From Ensifer aridi (lineage in GTDB: Bacteria > Pseudomonadota > Alphaproteobacteria > Rhizobiales > Rhizobiaceae): a DNA stretch of 64,000 nucleotides. The notes below the pieces were generated by a model. The model saw only the letters and a program-made list of their open reading frames with translations. It had not been told where the DNA came from and did not search any database. Position numbers and translations under genes: made by a program. Positions 50,841 through 60,237 of the stretch are shown here, piece by piece (the stretch's first letter is position 1; the number at the start of each line of letters is the position of its first letter). The stretch covers positions 102,435-166,434 of the forward strand of contig NZ_LUAV01000037.1 of assembly GCF_002078505.1 (NCBI RefSeq), written 5' to 3'.

Positions 50841-51809
50841 TTGACTCAATCACCATATCCCTCCGCTGCCTCGGAAAAGAGGGCACTCGCCGAGACCGAA
50901 AGCTCAAGCGCGACGGCGAAAAAGAAAGTTCTGGTCGTCGGCGCAACAGGATTCCTCGGAGCCAAGATTCTCCGCAACCTGACGCATGATGCGAATGCGG
51001 CCGTCGTTGCGATGTCGCGTAAGGGCGCGCCCTCAAATGAAAGCGCCGATGTCGAATGGCTGCGCGGCGACATGATGGATCCAGGGTCATTGGATCGTGC
51101 TTTGCAGGGCGTGGACGTCGTAGTCAGCTCGGCTAACAGTTACATGAAGGGAAGCCTCGACACGGACTTTCAGGGCAACAAGAATCTCATAGAGGCCGCA
51201 GCAAGAGCCAACATTGGCCGATTTGTCTTTCTCAGCATCGTTAGCTGCGAGGCGGCGTCAGCAGTGCCGCATTTCCACGCCAAGAAAGTGGCCGAGGATC
51301 TGATCAAGGCCTCCGGGGTGCCATACGTATTTGTCCGCGCGCCCACATTTCTCGATCAGAGTACGGACTTTTTTGCGAAGGGTGTGAAAGCTGGCCGGCT
51401 CCTGGCGATGGGCGATAAGACCACGAGATGGTCCTATGTGCTGACGGATGATCTGGCCTCATATCTCGCCAAAGCCGCGACGTTTCCTGGTAGTGAAATC
51501 AACAACCAAACGATCGATGCCGGCTGGCGCGATGGCCCCAAGAGCCAGCAGGAGATCGCCGATCTCGTCTCCGAGGTTATAAAGAAACGTCTCAAGGTGC
51601 GGGTTGTGCCGTGGCTGGTTTTCCGCTTGCTCGCTCGCCCGGTAAAGCTGTTTTCCGAACTTGGGTACGATCTGATCCAGATGTTCCTGTTCTTCAAGAA
51701 GGGCGTCTATGTTTCGAACATTGCGAAGCAAGAGCACTTCTTTGGACCTGCCCCTACATCCCGCGATGCGATCACGCGATGGGCGAAAAGTCAGCAGCTA
51801 ATTTCGTGA
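50841..51809 (+). CDS. NAD(P)-binding NmrA/atypical SDR protein
   Basis: A 322-residue protein starting with TTG at 50841, preceded by AGGAG. After about 25 polar residues comes the Rossmann strand VLVVGATGFLGAKILRNL; VEWLRGDMMDPGSL, VDVVVSSANSYMKG and FVFLSIVSCEAASAVPHFHAKK follow, with no canonical YxxxK, so it is NmrA-like or an atypical SDR. A hydrophobic FSELGYDLIQMFLFF segment near residue 275 might contact membrane. It probably is cotranscribed with the alkene reductase. Such proteins reduce or sense quinones and NADPH. Confidence 0.82.
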   Translation: MTQSPYPSAASEKRALAETESSSATAKKKVLVVGATGFLGAKILRNLTHDANAAVVAMSRKGAPSNESADVEWLRGDMMDPGSLDRALQGVDVVVSSANSYMKGSLDTDFQGNKNLIEAAARANIGRFVFLSIVSCEAASAVPHFHAKKVAEDLIKASGVPYVFVRAPTFLDQSTDFFAKGVKAGRLLAMGDKTTRWSYVLTDDLASYLAKAATFPGSEINNQTIDAGWRDGPKSQQEIADLVSEVIKKRLKVRVVPWLVFRLLARPVKLFSELGYDLIQMFLFFKKGVYVSNIAKQEHFFGPAPTSRDAITRWAKSQQLIS

Positions 51810-51894
51810 TGCATAATGGACCGGCGTTTCAAGAGTCGCGAGATGGGGGCGCCGGTCTTTCAGCGGAATTATCCATTGCGGTCATTGGCGGCCC

Positions 51895-52839
51895 TTAGCG
51901 CCGCGGCGGTCGGATCCGATCGATTTCACGCTGACGCGAAGCCGCCTTGCCCGAGAGAACGTGCCGCATTGAAGCGACGTGACTGGCCAGGAAATCGATG
52001 AAGGCACGCACGCGTGGAACGTCTCGCAGATTCTCGCGGGTCAGGAGCCACAGATCGGATTGCGCTCCTTCGATTGGACCGAAGCAGCGAACCAGCGAAG
52101 GATCGGAATCGGCCAGAAAGCACGGCAGGACCGCTATTCCCAGCCCGGACTTGACAGCCGAGATCAGATTGGTAACCGAACTGGAGGTCGCCACCACCTC
52201 CGCGTCGGGAGCCACCCGCCGCAGCCAGGTCCAGCCCGGCAGGACTGCAATGGGTCCGTCGGCCCCGACAACCGCATGTTGGCCGAGTGCCTCGACCGAC
52301 GTGGGGCGACCATGCCGTTCGACGTATTCCCGGCTGCAATAGGCGGCCCAGGCTACCGGGTTTAGCCGCCTCCCGACCAGACCTGCCTCCGTTGGGCGGG
52401 CTCCCGTCCGCAGCGCCACATCGGCCGCGCCGCGGGCGAGGTCGAGGCGCCTCTCATCGACAACGAGATCCACCCGCACCTCGGGATGGAGCCTGCGGAA
52501 CGCAGTGAGTGCCGGGGCCATGACCCCATTGGCGAGCCCCTCGTTCGTGGTGACGCGGATAACGCCGGACACGCGTCGTCCTATGGCGCTGGCCTGATCC
52601 GCGAATGCGCGCGCCTCGACCTCGACGCGTTCGGCGACCGACCGCAGCTCCGATCCGCAATCCGTCAGGGCGTAACCGGCCTGCTTTCTGTCAAATAGCT
52701 TCATCCCGACCGCCCGCTCCAGCACGGCGATCCTTCGGGCGACGGTGCTCTGGTTCACGCCGAGCGTGCGAGATGCCGCCAGCGTGCTGCCGGTGCGCGC
52801 GACGGCAAGGAAGTAGCGCAGATCGTTCCAGTCGTACAT
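51895..52839 (-). CDS. LysR-family transcriptional regulator
   Basis: A 314-residue regulator taken from the ATG at 52839 (MYDWNDLRYFLAVARTG); ATG 52854 adds five residues. Helix-turn-helix: STLAASRTLGVNQSTVARRIAVLERAVG, FDRKQAGYALTDCG. The effector domain has VIRVTTNEGLANGVMAPALTAF, RRLDLARGAADVALRTG and SVTNLISAVKSGLGIAVLPCFLA. The frame is open upstream for another 100 codons without homology, across the GNAT promoter. It probably controls the GNAT gene, which is divergent across about 230 bp in which I see no other gene. Confidence 0.9.
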   Translation of the reverse strand: MYDWNDLRYFLAVARTGSTLAASRTLGVNQSTVARRIAVLERAVGMKLFDRKQAGYALTDCGSELRSVAERVEVEARAFADQASAIGRRVSGVIRVTTNEGLANGVMAPALTAFRRLHPEVRVDLVVDERRLDLARGAADVALRTGARPTEAGLVGRRLNPVAWAAYCSREYVERHGRPTSVEALGQHAVVGADGPIAVLPGWTWLRRVAPDAEVVATSSSVTNLISAVKSGLGIAVLPCFLADSDPSLVRCFGPIEGAQSDLWLLTRENLRDVPRVRAFIDFLASHVASMRHVLSGKAASRQREIDRIRPPRR

Positions 52840-53067
52840 GCGCACATTCTGCATTTCCGCAGAACGGCCGCGCAATAACAATGATTGGCGAGATCGGTGA
52901 GCGCGCGTAATTTCCTGGGCGGCGCTGAGGCAAGCCCCCAACTTGATCATTTCGCGGAATACCCCGCGTTTTTCCCGTGGAGCCATCCCGCTCGCGGAAG
53001 GCGCACGTGAGTGACTGGCTTCGTGCGCGCTTAACGGACGCGACATATGTGAGGAGGAGAGGACAGC

Positions 53068-53931
53068 ATGACCGTACACATACGCCTGACGACGACAGCG
53101 GATGCCGAGGCTTGCGGCCGCATCATCTATGAGGCGTTCGAGGAAATCGCGCGTCGCCATGGCTTCCCGCCCGATTTTCCAGGAACCGATGCCGCGATTG
53201 CGCTAGCCCAAAGCTTGGCCGGGAACCCCTCGGTCTTCGGTGTCGTCGCCGAAGAGGACGGGCGGGTCGTGGGCTCGAACTTCCTCAACGAAGGTGACGC
53301 CATTCGGGGAGTTGGCCCGATTACCGTGCATCCGCGGCTGCAGGGCAGCGGGATCGGTCGGCGGCTGATGGAGGCAGTGCTCGTGCGGTCGAACGGCGCG
53401 CCAGGCGTCCGCCTGCTTCAGGACGCCTTCAACATGCGTTCGATCGCGCTCTATGCCTCGCTCGGCTTCGAGGTCCGCGAGCCGGCGCTTGTGATGGCGG
53501 GACAGCCCCGCGGAAACTTACCTGCCGGCACCGCGGTACGCCCCATGGGCGAACACGATCTCGAAGCCTGCGATGCGCTTTGCATAAAGGTGCACGGCAT
53601 CTCCCGCCGCAGGGATCTTACGGACGCGCTGCGCTTTTTCGCTCCGCTGGTCGCCGAGCGCGAGGGCCGCATAACCGCCTACATGTCGGCGCCGAGTTTC
53701 TGGATCCCCAACCATGGAGTCGCGGAATCCGCGGACGAGATGCAGGCCCTGATCGCAGGGGCGGTGGCCGTCACTGGCGCGCCTGTCTCGTTCCTGCTGC
53801 CGACGCGTCAGACCACTCTTTTCCGCTGGTGCGTACGCCACGGCATGCAGGCGGTGAAGCCCATGACCATCATGACGATGGGGGAATATCACGCGCCGGA
53901 GGGTGCCTACATGCCATCCGTTTTCTACTAA
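53068..53931 (+). CDS. GNAT-family N-acetyltransferase
   Basis: A 287-residue protein with ribosome site GGAGAGGAC just before the ATG at 53068. Residues 1-150 are a standard GNAT domain; the acetyl-CoA loop is HPRLQGSGIGRRLM and the C-terminal part LYASLGFEVREP. Residues 155-285 resemble a second, weaker GNAT-like half (TAVRPMGEHDLEACDALC) without the loop, so only the first half should be catalytic. Substrate unknown. It is divergent from the LysR gene, which may regulate it. Confidence 0.86.
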   Translation: MTVHIRLTTTADAEACGRIIYEAFEEIARRHGFPPDFPGTDAAIALAQSLAGNPSVFGVVAEEDGRVVGSNFLNEGDAIRGVGPITVHPRLQGSGIGRRLMEAVLVRSNGAPGVRLLQDAFNMRSIALYASLGFEVREPALVMAGQPRGNLPAGTAVRPMGEHDLEACDALCIKVHGISRRRDLTDALRFFAPLVAEREGRITAYMSAPSFWIPNHGVAESADEMQALIAGAVAVTGAPVSFLLPTRQTTLFRWCVRHGMQAVKPMTIMTMGEYHAPEGAYMPSVFY

Positions 53932-54006
53932 GCCCGGCACCTCAAAAGACAAGCTGGATCGCCACTGGTTACCAGGGTTCCGCACTGCCAGGGAGGGGAG
54001 CGCGAC

Positions 54007-54435
54007 ATGGCCGACACGCATAAGGGTACCTGCTTTTGTGGGGCAGTCGAGATCCAGGTCTCTGGCGCACCGGAAGAAATGGGGTACTGCCATTGCAGCT
54101 CCTGCCGATCCTATTCGGGGGCGCTGGTGACTGCCTTCACCCTGTGGAAGGCAGAAAGCGTAAAAATCGTCAGGGGAGCGGAGTTCCTCGGCCGGTTCAA
54201 CAAGATCGGATTTAGTGATTGGCACTTCTGCATTAAGTGCGGCGGTCATCTTATGACGGTCCACCCGACCTTCGGCTTGACCGATGTTTATGCCGCAGCG
54301 ATCCCGACCATGGCCTTCAAGCCGGCTGTCCACTTGAACTACGCCGAAGCAGTGCTGCCGATGAAGGACGGGCTTCCGAAATTGAGGGATTTCCCCGCCG
54401 AGGCCGGCGGATCCGGCGAGGCTATGCCCGAATAG
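54007..54435 (+). CDS. GFA-family zinc-binding protein (glutathione-dependent formaldehyde-activating-like)
   Basis: A 142-residue protein with the GFA/CENP-V zinc ligands: GTCFCGAV (C9, C11), YCHCSSCRSYSG, and FCIKCGGHL. The start at 54007 is preceded by GGGAGGGGAG. This fold binds structural zinc and sometimes glutathione adducts; most members have no assigned reaction. It follows the GNAT gene by 75 bp on the same strand and may share its transcript. The C-terminal 15 residues are low in complexity. Confidence 0.85.
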   Translation: MADTHKGTCFCGAVEIQVSGAPEEMGYCHCSSCRSYSGALVTAFTLWKAESVKIVRGAEFLGRFNKIGFSDWHFCIKCGGHLMTVHPTFGLTDVYAAAIPTMAFKPAVHLNYAEAVLPMKDGLPKLRDFPAEAGGSGEAMPE

Positions 54436-54815
54436 CTTTGTCCGCGGAAGGGGCATCGCGCAGGTTGCCGCCTGAAATTGGCACCGTGGCGGAGCGCGCG
54501 AAATTGCAGCATTCGGCGCGTTGCAGTAGTTCAGCTATCTTTCGGCGAACGACCGGTCTGCGTGTAATAGGGGACCATTCCCACGCGGTTGGCAGCGTTT
54601 TTGGCACGGCGCTCGCGCTGGTCTCCCGCCAAGATCGCCTCAGCCGTGAGCAGCATTCAGCCTGCATGAATTTGATTGTCAGGGCGGCCTGCCAAATCTC
54701 AGACAGCTCCGGACAGTAACGGCGGCACAATTGTACGTTGCCTTTGTGTGTTGACAATATCTCGAAATTTGCCGCTCTTGTCGTGCCTCCCAGTTTGAAA
54801 TTTGGAGGCATTACC
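54436..54815. other. 380-bp gap upstream of the papain/C39-like gene
   Basis: Non-coding by my reading: frames in both directions give arginine- and serine-rich chains without domains or ribosome sites. The last 20 bp provide the ribosome site (GGAGG) of the next gene. TTTGTGTGTTGACAATATC near 54745 contains a TTGACA box and could be the -35 element of its promoter. Confidence 0.4.
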
Positions 54816-55745
54816 ATGGAGCATATGCCGTATATTGGCTCCGGCCCATATTGCTACACAAATTCCTTCGCCATGCTGTTCGGCGCGCATGCGCCATCGA
54901 CGGCGGTCATTGAGTTCGCTACCGGCAGCCCCTTTGGGTTGCAACTCGTCGGCGGAAGTCTGCCGTTCTTCGATCCCTACGGATGGACGCCGGAGGCTGG
55001 CTTTGACAAAGCCCTTGAGGCGATGGGGTGGTCTTCAACAGTCATCAAGAGCACGAGCGAGGATGAGGCGCTTGACCAGCTTCGAAGGGCACTCGCCGGT
55101 GGCCCCGTATGGGTTGGTCCCGTCGAAATCGGGCATCTTAGGCATCGCCCAGGCGTGCGCGGTCCCATCGGATCGGATCATTACCTGGTTGTGCTTGCCA
55201 TCGAAGATGGGCGGGTGCGGATGCACGATCCGCAGGGGTATCCTTTCGCGTCACTGCCGGTAGACAACTTTCTGACCGCGTGGCGTGCCGAAACCATCGA
55301 CTACGGCGCGCCCTTTACGATGCGGATCAATTTCCAGCGCGATCGAGAGGTCCGGGAGGATGACGTGATCCGAGCATCGCTGCCGAATGCGATACGGTGG
55401 CTTTCAATGGAGAACGCGACGCATTTACCGAAGGGAACGGTCGGCAATGCGGAGGCGGCCAAGCTCTTGGCAGACATGATCGAAGGCGGTTGCAATGACG
55501 ATCTGCGTGGACACCTGATCCACTTTGCCGTGCGCGTCGGCGCTAGGCGGCTCGCAGACGCAGCCACGTGCCTGGCACGAATCGGCGATGCTGAAGCAAC
55601 CCGCATCGCATCCGAACAGGCTCAGTTGGTCGGATCACTACAGCACCCGCTGGTGACGGGTGACAATGGAGAGGCCGCCGCCATATTGAGGGCCCTCGCG
55701 CCTGCATACGGCCGATTGCTGTCAGCCTTACAACGAGCACAGTAA
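54816..55745 (+). CDS. papain/C39-like fold protein related to BtrH N-terminal domains
   Basis: A 309-residue protein started at 54816 after GGAGG. The order Cys-His-Asp of a papain-like site is present: C13 in GPYCYTNSFAML, H122 in IGSDHYLVVLAI, and D138 in VRMHDPQGYP. This spacing matches C39-peptidase-like and BtrH-type N-terminal domains, which act in peptide processing or amide transfer. Residues 200-309 are helical (EAAKLLADMIEGG; GARRLADAATCLARIG) and unassigned. There is no signal peptide. It stands alone, facing the SARP-hydrolase gene convergently. Function unknown. Confidence 0.72.
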   Translation: MEHMPYIGSGPYCYTNSFAMLFGAHAPSTAVIEFATGSPFGLQLVGGSLPFFDPYGWTPEAGFDKALEAMGWSSTVIKSTSEDEALDQLRRALAGGPVWVGPVEIGHLRHRPGVRGPIGSDHYLVVLAIEDGRVRMHDPQGYPFASLPVDNFLTAWRAETIDYGAPFTMRINFQRDREVREDDVIRASLPNAIRWLSMENATHLPKGTVGNAEAAKLLADMIEGGCNDDLRGHLIHFAVRVGARRLADAATCLARIGDAEATRIASEQAQLVGSLQHPLVTGDNGEAAAILRALAPAYGRLLSALQRAQ

Positions 55746-55937
55746 TGCGGTGCTGTGAGTGTTCCAAACTGAGACCAACAGGAACCGCAACAATCGACCC
55801 ACAGCAGTGATCTGGGCTCGCTCACGCTACGTCGCAAGTTGACCGATTTCGGCCGCTCCCGATCTCATTTTGGTTCCGACAGTAGTCGGTAAACCCGCCG
55901 CTCTGACCCAGATCAGTTATTCGCGCCGTGCCAATAG

Positions 55938-57476
55938 CTAAAGCTGGGCCGCGAAAGTGCGAATCCGATCGATCACCGCATCCTGATCGCCCGCCCATGC
56001 CCAGTGGTCTATCCCGTCGAGTTCGACGAAACGTGCGGATGGGATTTCTTCAGCCAAATGACGGCCTGCGTCGAAGCGAACAGCTCGGTCACCGCGTCGG
56101 TGCAGGACAAGTGTCGGAACGCGGATCGATGACAGCAAAGATCTCACGTCGGTGTCGCGCAGCGCCGCCAGCACGGCCCGAATGGCACCCGGGCTTGAGG
56201 CGGCGCGCAGCAGGCCAGCCCACCAGCTTCGCGCCTGCCGGTCGTCCGCCAGCCCGGGAGCAAACGTCTCGATCTCCGACGGCCCGCCCCATTGGGCAAC
56301 CAGCCGCGCCAGCCAGGCGTCGTACTGGGCGGGAGTGAGAACGAAGGGATAGTCCTCGGACCTGCTTCCCCGCGCGAGTGATCCGTAAAGCACGAGGCCG
56401 GCAAGCCGTTTCGGCCATCCTGCGGCAAACCGGATGCAGCCCGGGCCACCTTCCGACGCACCGATCAGAAGCGCGCGGCGGCTGCCAATCGCGTCAAGGA
56501 CGGTGAGAATGTCTTCAGCCGTCGCCTCCACAGTAGGTGGCGCGCCAATTCGGTCCGAGAGGCCGACGCCCCGGCGGTCGAAGAAGACAAGCCGCCCAAG
56601 TCCCGCGAGCTTCATCAGGAACGCGCGACCGCGAGGGTCGTCCCAAGCGCGCTCCACGTGAGAAACAAAGCCGGGCACGAATACGACGTCGAGTGCACCT
56701 TCGCCGACGGTCTGATATGCGAGATGAATTCCATTGCGCGCCGCGTATCGCGTCTGGACGGAGGTCGCCAGCTTCTCCGTAACCTCGAGAAGTTCCGTGG
56801 TCTCGCGGTTCACCGGAACGCCCAGCTCTTCTGCAAGCAACTTGCAGCATGTCTCGTATTGGCGCTCGGCGGCGGCCCGGTCGCCTGCCAAAAGGTAGGC
56901 ACGGATCAGGTGACGGTGCGCGTTTTCGCTCAAAGGGTCCAGTCCCACGAGCCGCCTCGCATGCACGATCGCGGCGCGCGGTTCACAGTCGGCTATCTTT
57001 GCTTCAGTGAGTCGCTCCAGCGCCTGAACTAAAAGGCTGCGCAAGCCCTCGCGCCTGAAGAAGGCCCACTCCTCGAATTCGGGACAATCCGGGAGTGAGA
57101 GGCCGGCGAGAAAGTCGCCTCCATAGATGTCGCCTGCCTCATCAAGACGGCCGAAATTGCAGGCATGCTCGAAGACCTTGGTGTCGGCCTCGACGGAAAG
57201 CGCCGGCTGCAGACAGAGTGACGTTCCACTAGCAGCAATGACCTCTTCGCCGAACGCAACACGGATTTTGTACAGCGTGCGCCGGAGGCGTGCCCGTGCA
57301 GTTTCCTCGTCGGCTTCGGGCCATAGAAGTGTAGCGGCGACCTCGCGGGCGACAGGCCTACTGGCCTCGGCGAGATAGATGAGGAGCGCAGCCGCCTTGC
57401 GCAGTTCGAGCTTCACCGGCCGTCCGCTCAGGCGGAACTCCGGAAAGCCCAGAAGTCGGAACTCCAATCGTTCCAT
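55938..57476 (-). CDS. SARP-type regulator fused to an alpha/beta hydrolase
   Basis: A 512-residue fusion. Residues 1-90 are an OmpR-like winged helix of the SARP/DnrI group (FRLLGFPEFRLSGRPVKLELRKAAALLIYLA). Residues 95-235 are a bacterial transcriptional activation domain made of TPR-like helices (ALERLTEAKIADCEPRAAIVHARRLVGLDPLSENAHR). Residues 245-512 are an alpha/beta hydrolase: FFDRRGVGLSD, nucleophile S341 in IGASEGGPG, D463 and H491 in GIDHWAW. So a DNA-binding regulator carries an apparently intact hydrolase, possibly as ligand sensor. It is divergent from a separate alpha/beta hydrolase gene. Confidence 0.86.
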   Translation of the reverse strand: MERLEFRLLGFPEFRLSGRPVKLELRKAAALLIYLAEASRPVAREVAATLLWPEADEETARARLRRTLYKIRVAFGEEVIAASGTSLCLQPALSVEADTKVFEHACNFGRLDEAGDIYGGDFLAGLSLPDCPEFEEWAFFRREGLRSLLVQALERLTEAKIADCEPRAAIVHARRLVGLDPLSENAHRHLIRAYLLAGDRAAAERQYETCCKLLAEELGVPVNRETTELLEVTEKLATSVQTRYAARNGIHLAYQTVGEGALDVVFVPGFVSHVERAWDDPRGRAFLMKLAGLGRLVFFDRRGVGLSDRIGAPPTVEATAEDILTVLDAIGSRRALLIGASEGGPGCIRFAAGWPKRLAGLVLYGSLARGSRSEDYPFVLTPAQYDAWLARLVAQWGGPSEIETFAPGLADDRQARSWWAGLLRAASSPGAIRAVLAALRDTDVRSLLSSIRVPTLVLHRRGDRAVRFDAGRHLAEEIPSARFVELDGIDHWAWAGDQDAVIDRIRTFAAQL

Positions 57477-57580
57477 CGATACTTGTGCGGCCGCGGGGAC
57501 GTTGAGGGGACGCTGGCCGTGTACTGATCCCCACGACGTCGGGCCAATCAGGCCCGGTCAGAACACTCATGGAGCGGGAA

Positions 57581-58384
57581 ATGTCCCTGGTCAATACTCT
57601 CATCCACCATCGCACGTTTGAGGCAGTTGCCGAGGACGGCATCCCTATCGCCTACGAGGACCTAGGTCACGGCATGCCGCTCGTGCTACTGCATGGCCTG
57701 ACCGAAAGCAGCGAGTCCTGGCACGAGTCGGGCTACGTCGAGCAGTTCCTGCGGCGCGGACGCCGGCTGATCCTCATCGATTGCCGTGGCCATGGCCGGA
57801 GCGGAAAGCCGCACGATCCAGCCGCCTATTCCGGTCGCCGGCTCGCAGCCGATGTCGCTGCCGTGCTTGACCGTGCCGGTCTCCAGCACGCCGCGCTGAT
57901 GGGACATTCGATGGGCGGCGTAGTCGCGTTGGCCGCAGCTCTCTACCACCCCGAGCGCGTTAGCGCGCTGGTTTGCAATGGCGCGCATCCGTTCGCGGAG
58001 GAACTCGCCCCTTTCCGAGCCGTGCTCAAAAACGATTTCGAGGCCTGGCTCGCTTTCTTGACACACCTGGCACCCCACCTTTCGCAGGCCACATGCCGGC
58101 GGATCCGGGCCAACGATCTAGCCGCTGTTCAGGCAACCCTCGCCAAGGACAGGTCTGATTTTTCGGCGGCCTTCGCGCGGTTGCAAGTACCAGTGCTGGC
58201 GATCAGCGGCACGTTGGACCCCCGCTGCGAGCTTGTCCGGAATTTCGCGGAACTGGCGGGTGGCGAGTTTCTGCCCCTTGCGGACAGGAACCATGTCACG
58301 GCCTTTCTGGATGTCGGCACCGTCGCGTCCGCCGTCAATGATTTCCTGGACCGTGCCGGTGCGCAAAACAAGGAGGCTGAGTGA
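57581..58384 (+). CDS. alpha/beta hydrolase
   Basis: A 267-residue hydrolase started at the ATG at 57581, eight bases after GGAG; ATG 57569 is possible. LLHGLTES gives the oxyanion loop, CRGHGRSGKP the typical strand, and GHSMGG holds nucleophile S110; ISGTLDPRCE and NHVTAF provide the Asp and His. It resembles prolyl-iminopeptidase or lactonase-like esterases; the substrate is not defined. It is divergent from the SARP-hydrolase fusion, about 100 bp away, and is followed with a one-base overlap by a methyltransferase gene. Confidence 0.88.
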   Translation: MSLVNTLIHHRTFEAVAEDGIPIAYEDLGHGMPLVLLHGLTESSESWHESGYVEQFLRRGRRLILIDCRGHGRSGKPHDPAAYSGRRLAADVAAVLDRAGLQHAALMGHSMGGVVALAAALYHPERVSALVCNGAHPFAEELAPFRAVLKNDFEAWLAFLTHLAPHLSQATCRRIRANDLAAVQATLAKDRSDFSAAFARLQVPVLAISGTLDPRCELVRNFAELAGGEFLPLADRNHVTAFLDVGTVASAVNDFLDRAGAQNKEAE

Positions 58385-59025
58385 TGTGCCGGTCCTGTCT
58401 CTCCTGGTATGGACGCCGCATTGCCCCTTACGTCATCCACGCCGGCTGTTCGGCGAACGCGTTCACGCCCATGCGAAAGCGTATGTTGCCGCTGGCCGAA
58501 GGCATTGTAGTCGAGGTCGGCTTCGGATCCGGCCTGAATTTGCCCTATTACGACGCGGCCAAGGTGGCGCGACTGGTCGGTGTCGATCCCGACATCACGA
58601 TGCTCGCCCTGGCGAAACGCCGAAGCAGTTCCTTGCCGTTCGAAGTCGAACCCCTTCGGGCTTGCGGCGAGAGCATGCCGTTGACCGATGATTTTGCCGA
58701 CACGGTCGTCGTCACCTATGCCTTATGCAGCATTCCGCAACCTCTGGCGGCGCTGAGGGAAATCCAACGCATCCTGAAGCCTACGGGTCGGCTCATCTTC
58801 ATCGAGCACGGCCAGGCAGAGGAGCCGCGCCGCCGCAGGTGGCAGGAGCGCCTCAACCGGCCGTGGGGGTGGTTCGCTGGGGGCTGCCAGCTCAACCGCG
58901 ATCCGTTGTGCCTGGTTCGCCAGGCCGGCTTTTGGCTCCTCGAAGAGGAGCGCCAACGGTTCCCGCTATCCTTCTGGCAATTGGGAACCCACTACGCCGG
59001 TGTAGCGACACGACCAACAGCCTGA
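58384..59025 (+). CDS. class I SAM-dependent methyltransferase
   Basis: A 213-residue methyltransferase. The ATG at 58384 lies six bases after AAGGAGG and shares one base with the stop of the hydrolase gene. Motif I is VVEVGFGSGLNLPYY, the acidic loop GVDPDITML and motif post-I ILKPTGRLIFIEHG. The family resembles small phospholipid or menaquinone-type methyltransferases, with a C-terminal GWFAGGCQLNRD stretch containing a Cys. Substrate unknown. It is cotranscribed with the hydrolase and probably with the frameshifted methyltransferase gene that follows. Confidence 0.86.
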   Translation: MCRSCLSWYGRRIAPYVIHAGCSANAFTPMRKRMLPLAEGIVVEVGFGSGLNLPYYDAAKVARLVGVDPDITMLALAKRRSSSLPFEVEPLRACGESMPLTDDFADTVVVTYALCSIPQPLAALREIQRILKPTGRLIFIEHGQAEEPRRRRWQERLNRPWGWFAGGCQLNRDPLCLVRQAGFWLLEEERQRFPLSFWQLGTHYAGVATRPTA

Positions 59026-59134
59026 GGGGGCGCTGTCAAGACCTGCATGTGCGAGACCGCAACGACGAGGGATGCGTGCGGCTCAATCGCGGCCATCTCA
59101 GCGCAATGTGATACAGCCAACTAGGAGTCCTATC

Positions 59135-60228
59135 ATGTGCACGCCAGCAACGGTGCTTCGGCAGTCGGCCACCTTTGACGAGAATAAGGCAAAAGCCTTC
59201 GCAGGCCAGATGCTCAGCGCCCTCAACGGCGCCGCACTCGCGCTGATGGCCTTGATCGGCCACCGCACCGGGCTCTTCGACCATCTTGCCGCGATCTCAC
59301 CCTGCACCGCCCAGGACCTCGCGACAGAGGCCGATCTCTCGGAGCGTTATGTCCGTGAATGGCTTGCGGTGATGACCACCGCGCGCGTCGTCGATTACGA
59401 CCCCGAGGCCGCTACCTATTTCCTGCCTAGGGAGCATGCGGCCTTCCTCACCCGGACGGGGTCGATCAAGAACATGGCGGTGATTGCCCAGTTTCCAGGG
59501 GTGGTCGGCGCGGTGGAGGAGGAGATCGTTGCCCGTTTCCGCGACGGCAAAGGCCTCTGCTACCACCATTACGGCCGGTTCCACGATGTAATGGCCGAGG
59601 CAAGCTATCAGTCGATCGTGGTACCGCTCGTGGCGCGAGTGCTGCCGCTTGCGCCAGGTCTCCGCGAGCGCCTAGAGCAGGGCATCGACGTTATCGATGT
59701 GGGCTGCGGCGGCGGGCGCGTGCTGCTGATGCTTGCGGAGAGATTCCCGGAAAGCCGCTTCCTCGGCATCGACCTCTGCGCCGACGCTTTTGCCGCCGCT
59801 GCGGAAACGGCACGTGCGAAGGGCCTGCGCAACCTTTCGTTCCGACAGCAGGACGTTTCCGGGTGGGAGTGCCTGGCACCTACGATCTCGCGCTCGCCTT
59901 CGACGCCGTCCACGACCAGAAGAGTCCGCCGGCGATGCTGCGGACGATCCGGCGGTCATTGCGAGAGGACGGCGTGTTCCTGATGGTCGAGTTCGGCGGA
60001 TCGAGCCGGCTGGAAAACAACCTCTCCCACCCGATCGCGCCGTTCCTCTACATGATGTCGGTCATGCACTGCATGCCCGTATCGCTCGGCCAGGGCGGCG
60101 AAGCCCTCGGCACGATGTGGGGCGTCGATTTGGCTTCGGAGATGCTCGCGCTGGCGGGCTTCGGCGACGTTCAAGTTTCCCGCCTGCCGCACGACGCCTT
60201 CAACGCCTACTTCGTGGCGCGTCCCTAG
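59135..60228 (+). pseudogene. SAM-dependent methyltransferase gene with a single frameshift
   Basis: Starts at the ATG at 59135 with AGGAG eight bases upstream. The first frame gives an N-terminal winged helix (AQDLATEADLSERYVREWLAVM) and motif I VIDVGCGGGRVLLML, continuing to DVSGW near 59868. The family pattern then moves to the next frame (VPGTYDLALAFDAVHDQ, LREDGVFLMVEFGG, FNAYFVARP) and ends at 60228. The switch lies in GGGTGGGAGTG near 59869, where one missing G would explain it. So the gene is either recently broken or affected by a sequencing error. The intact product would be about 365 residues, similar to Rv2258c-type methyltransferases. Confidence 0.8.
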
Positions 60229-60237
60229 GAGGATGAA

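Noticed and set aside
54422..54817. Leftward 131-residue frame in the gap before the papain/C39-like gene
   Set aside because: It overlaps the promoter of the next gene, has no ribosome site and shows no domain or gene-like composition.
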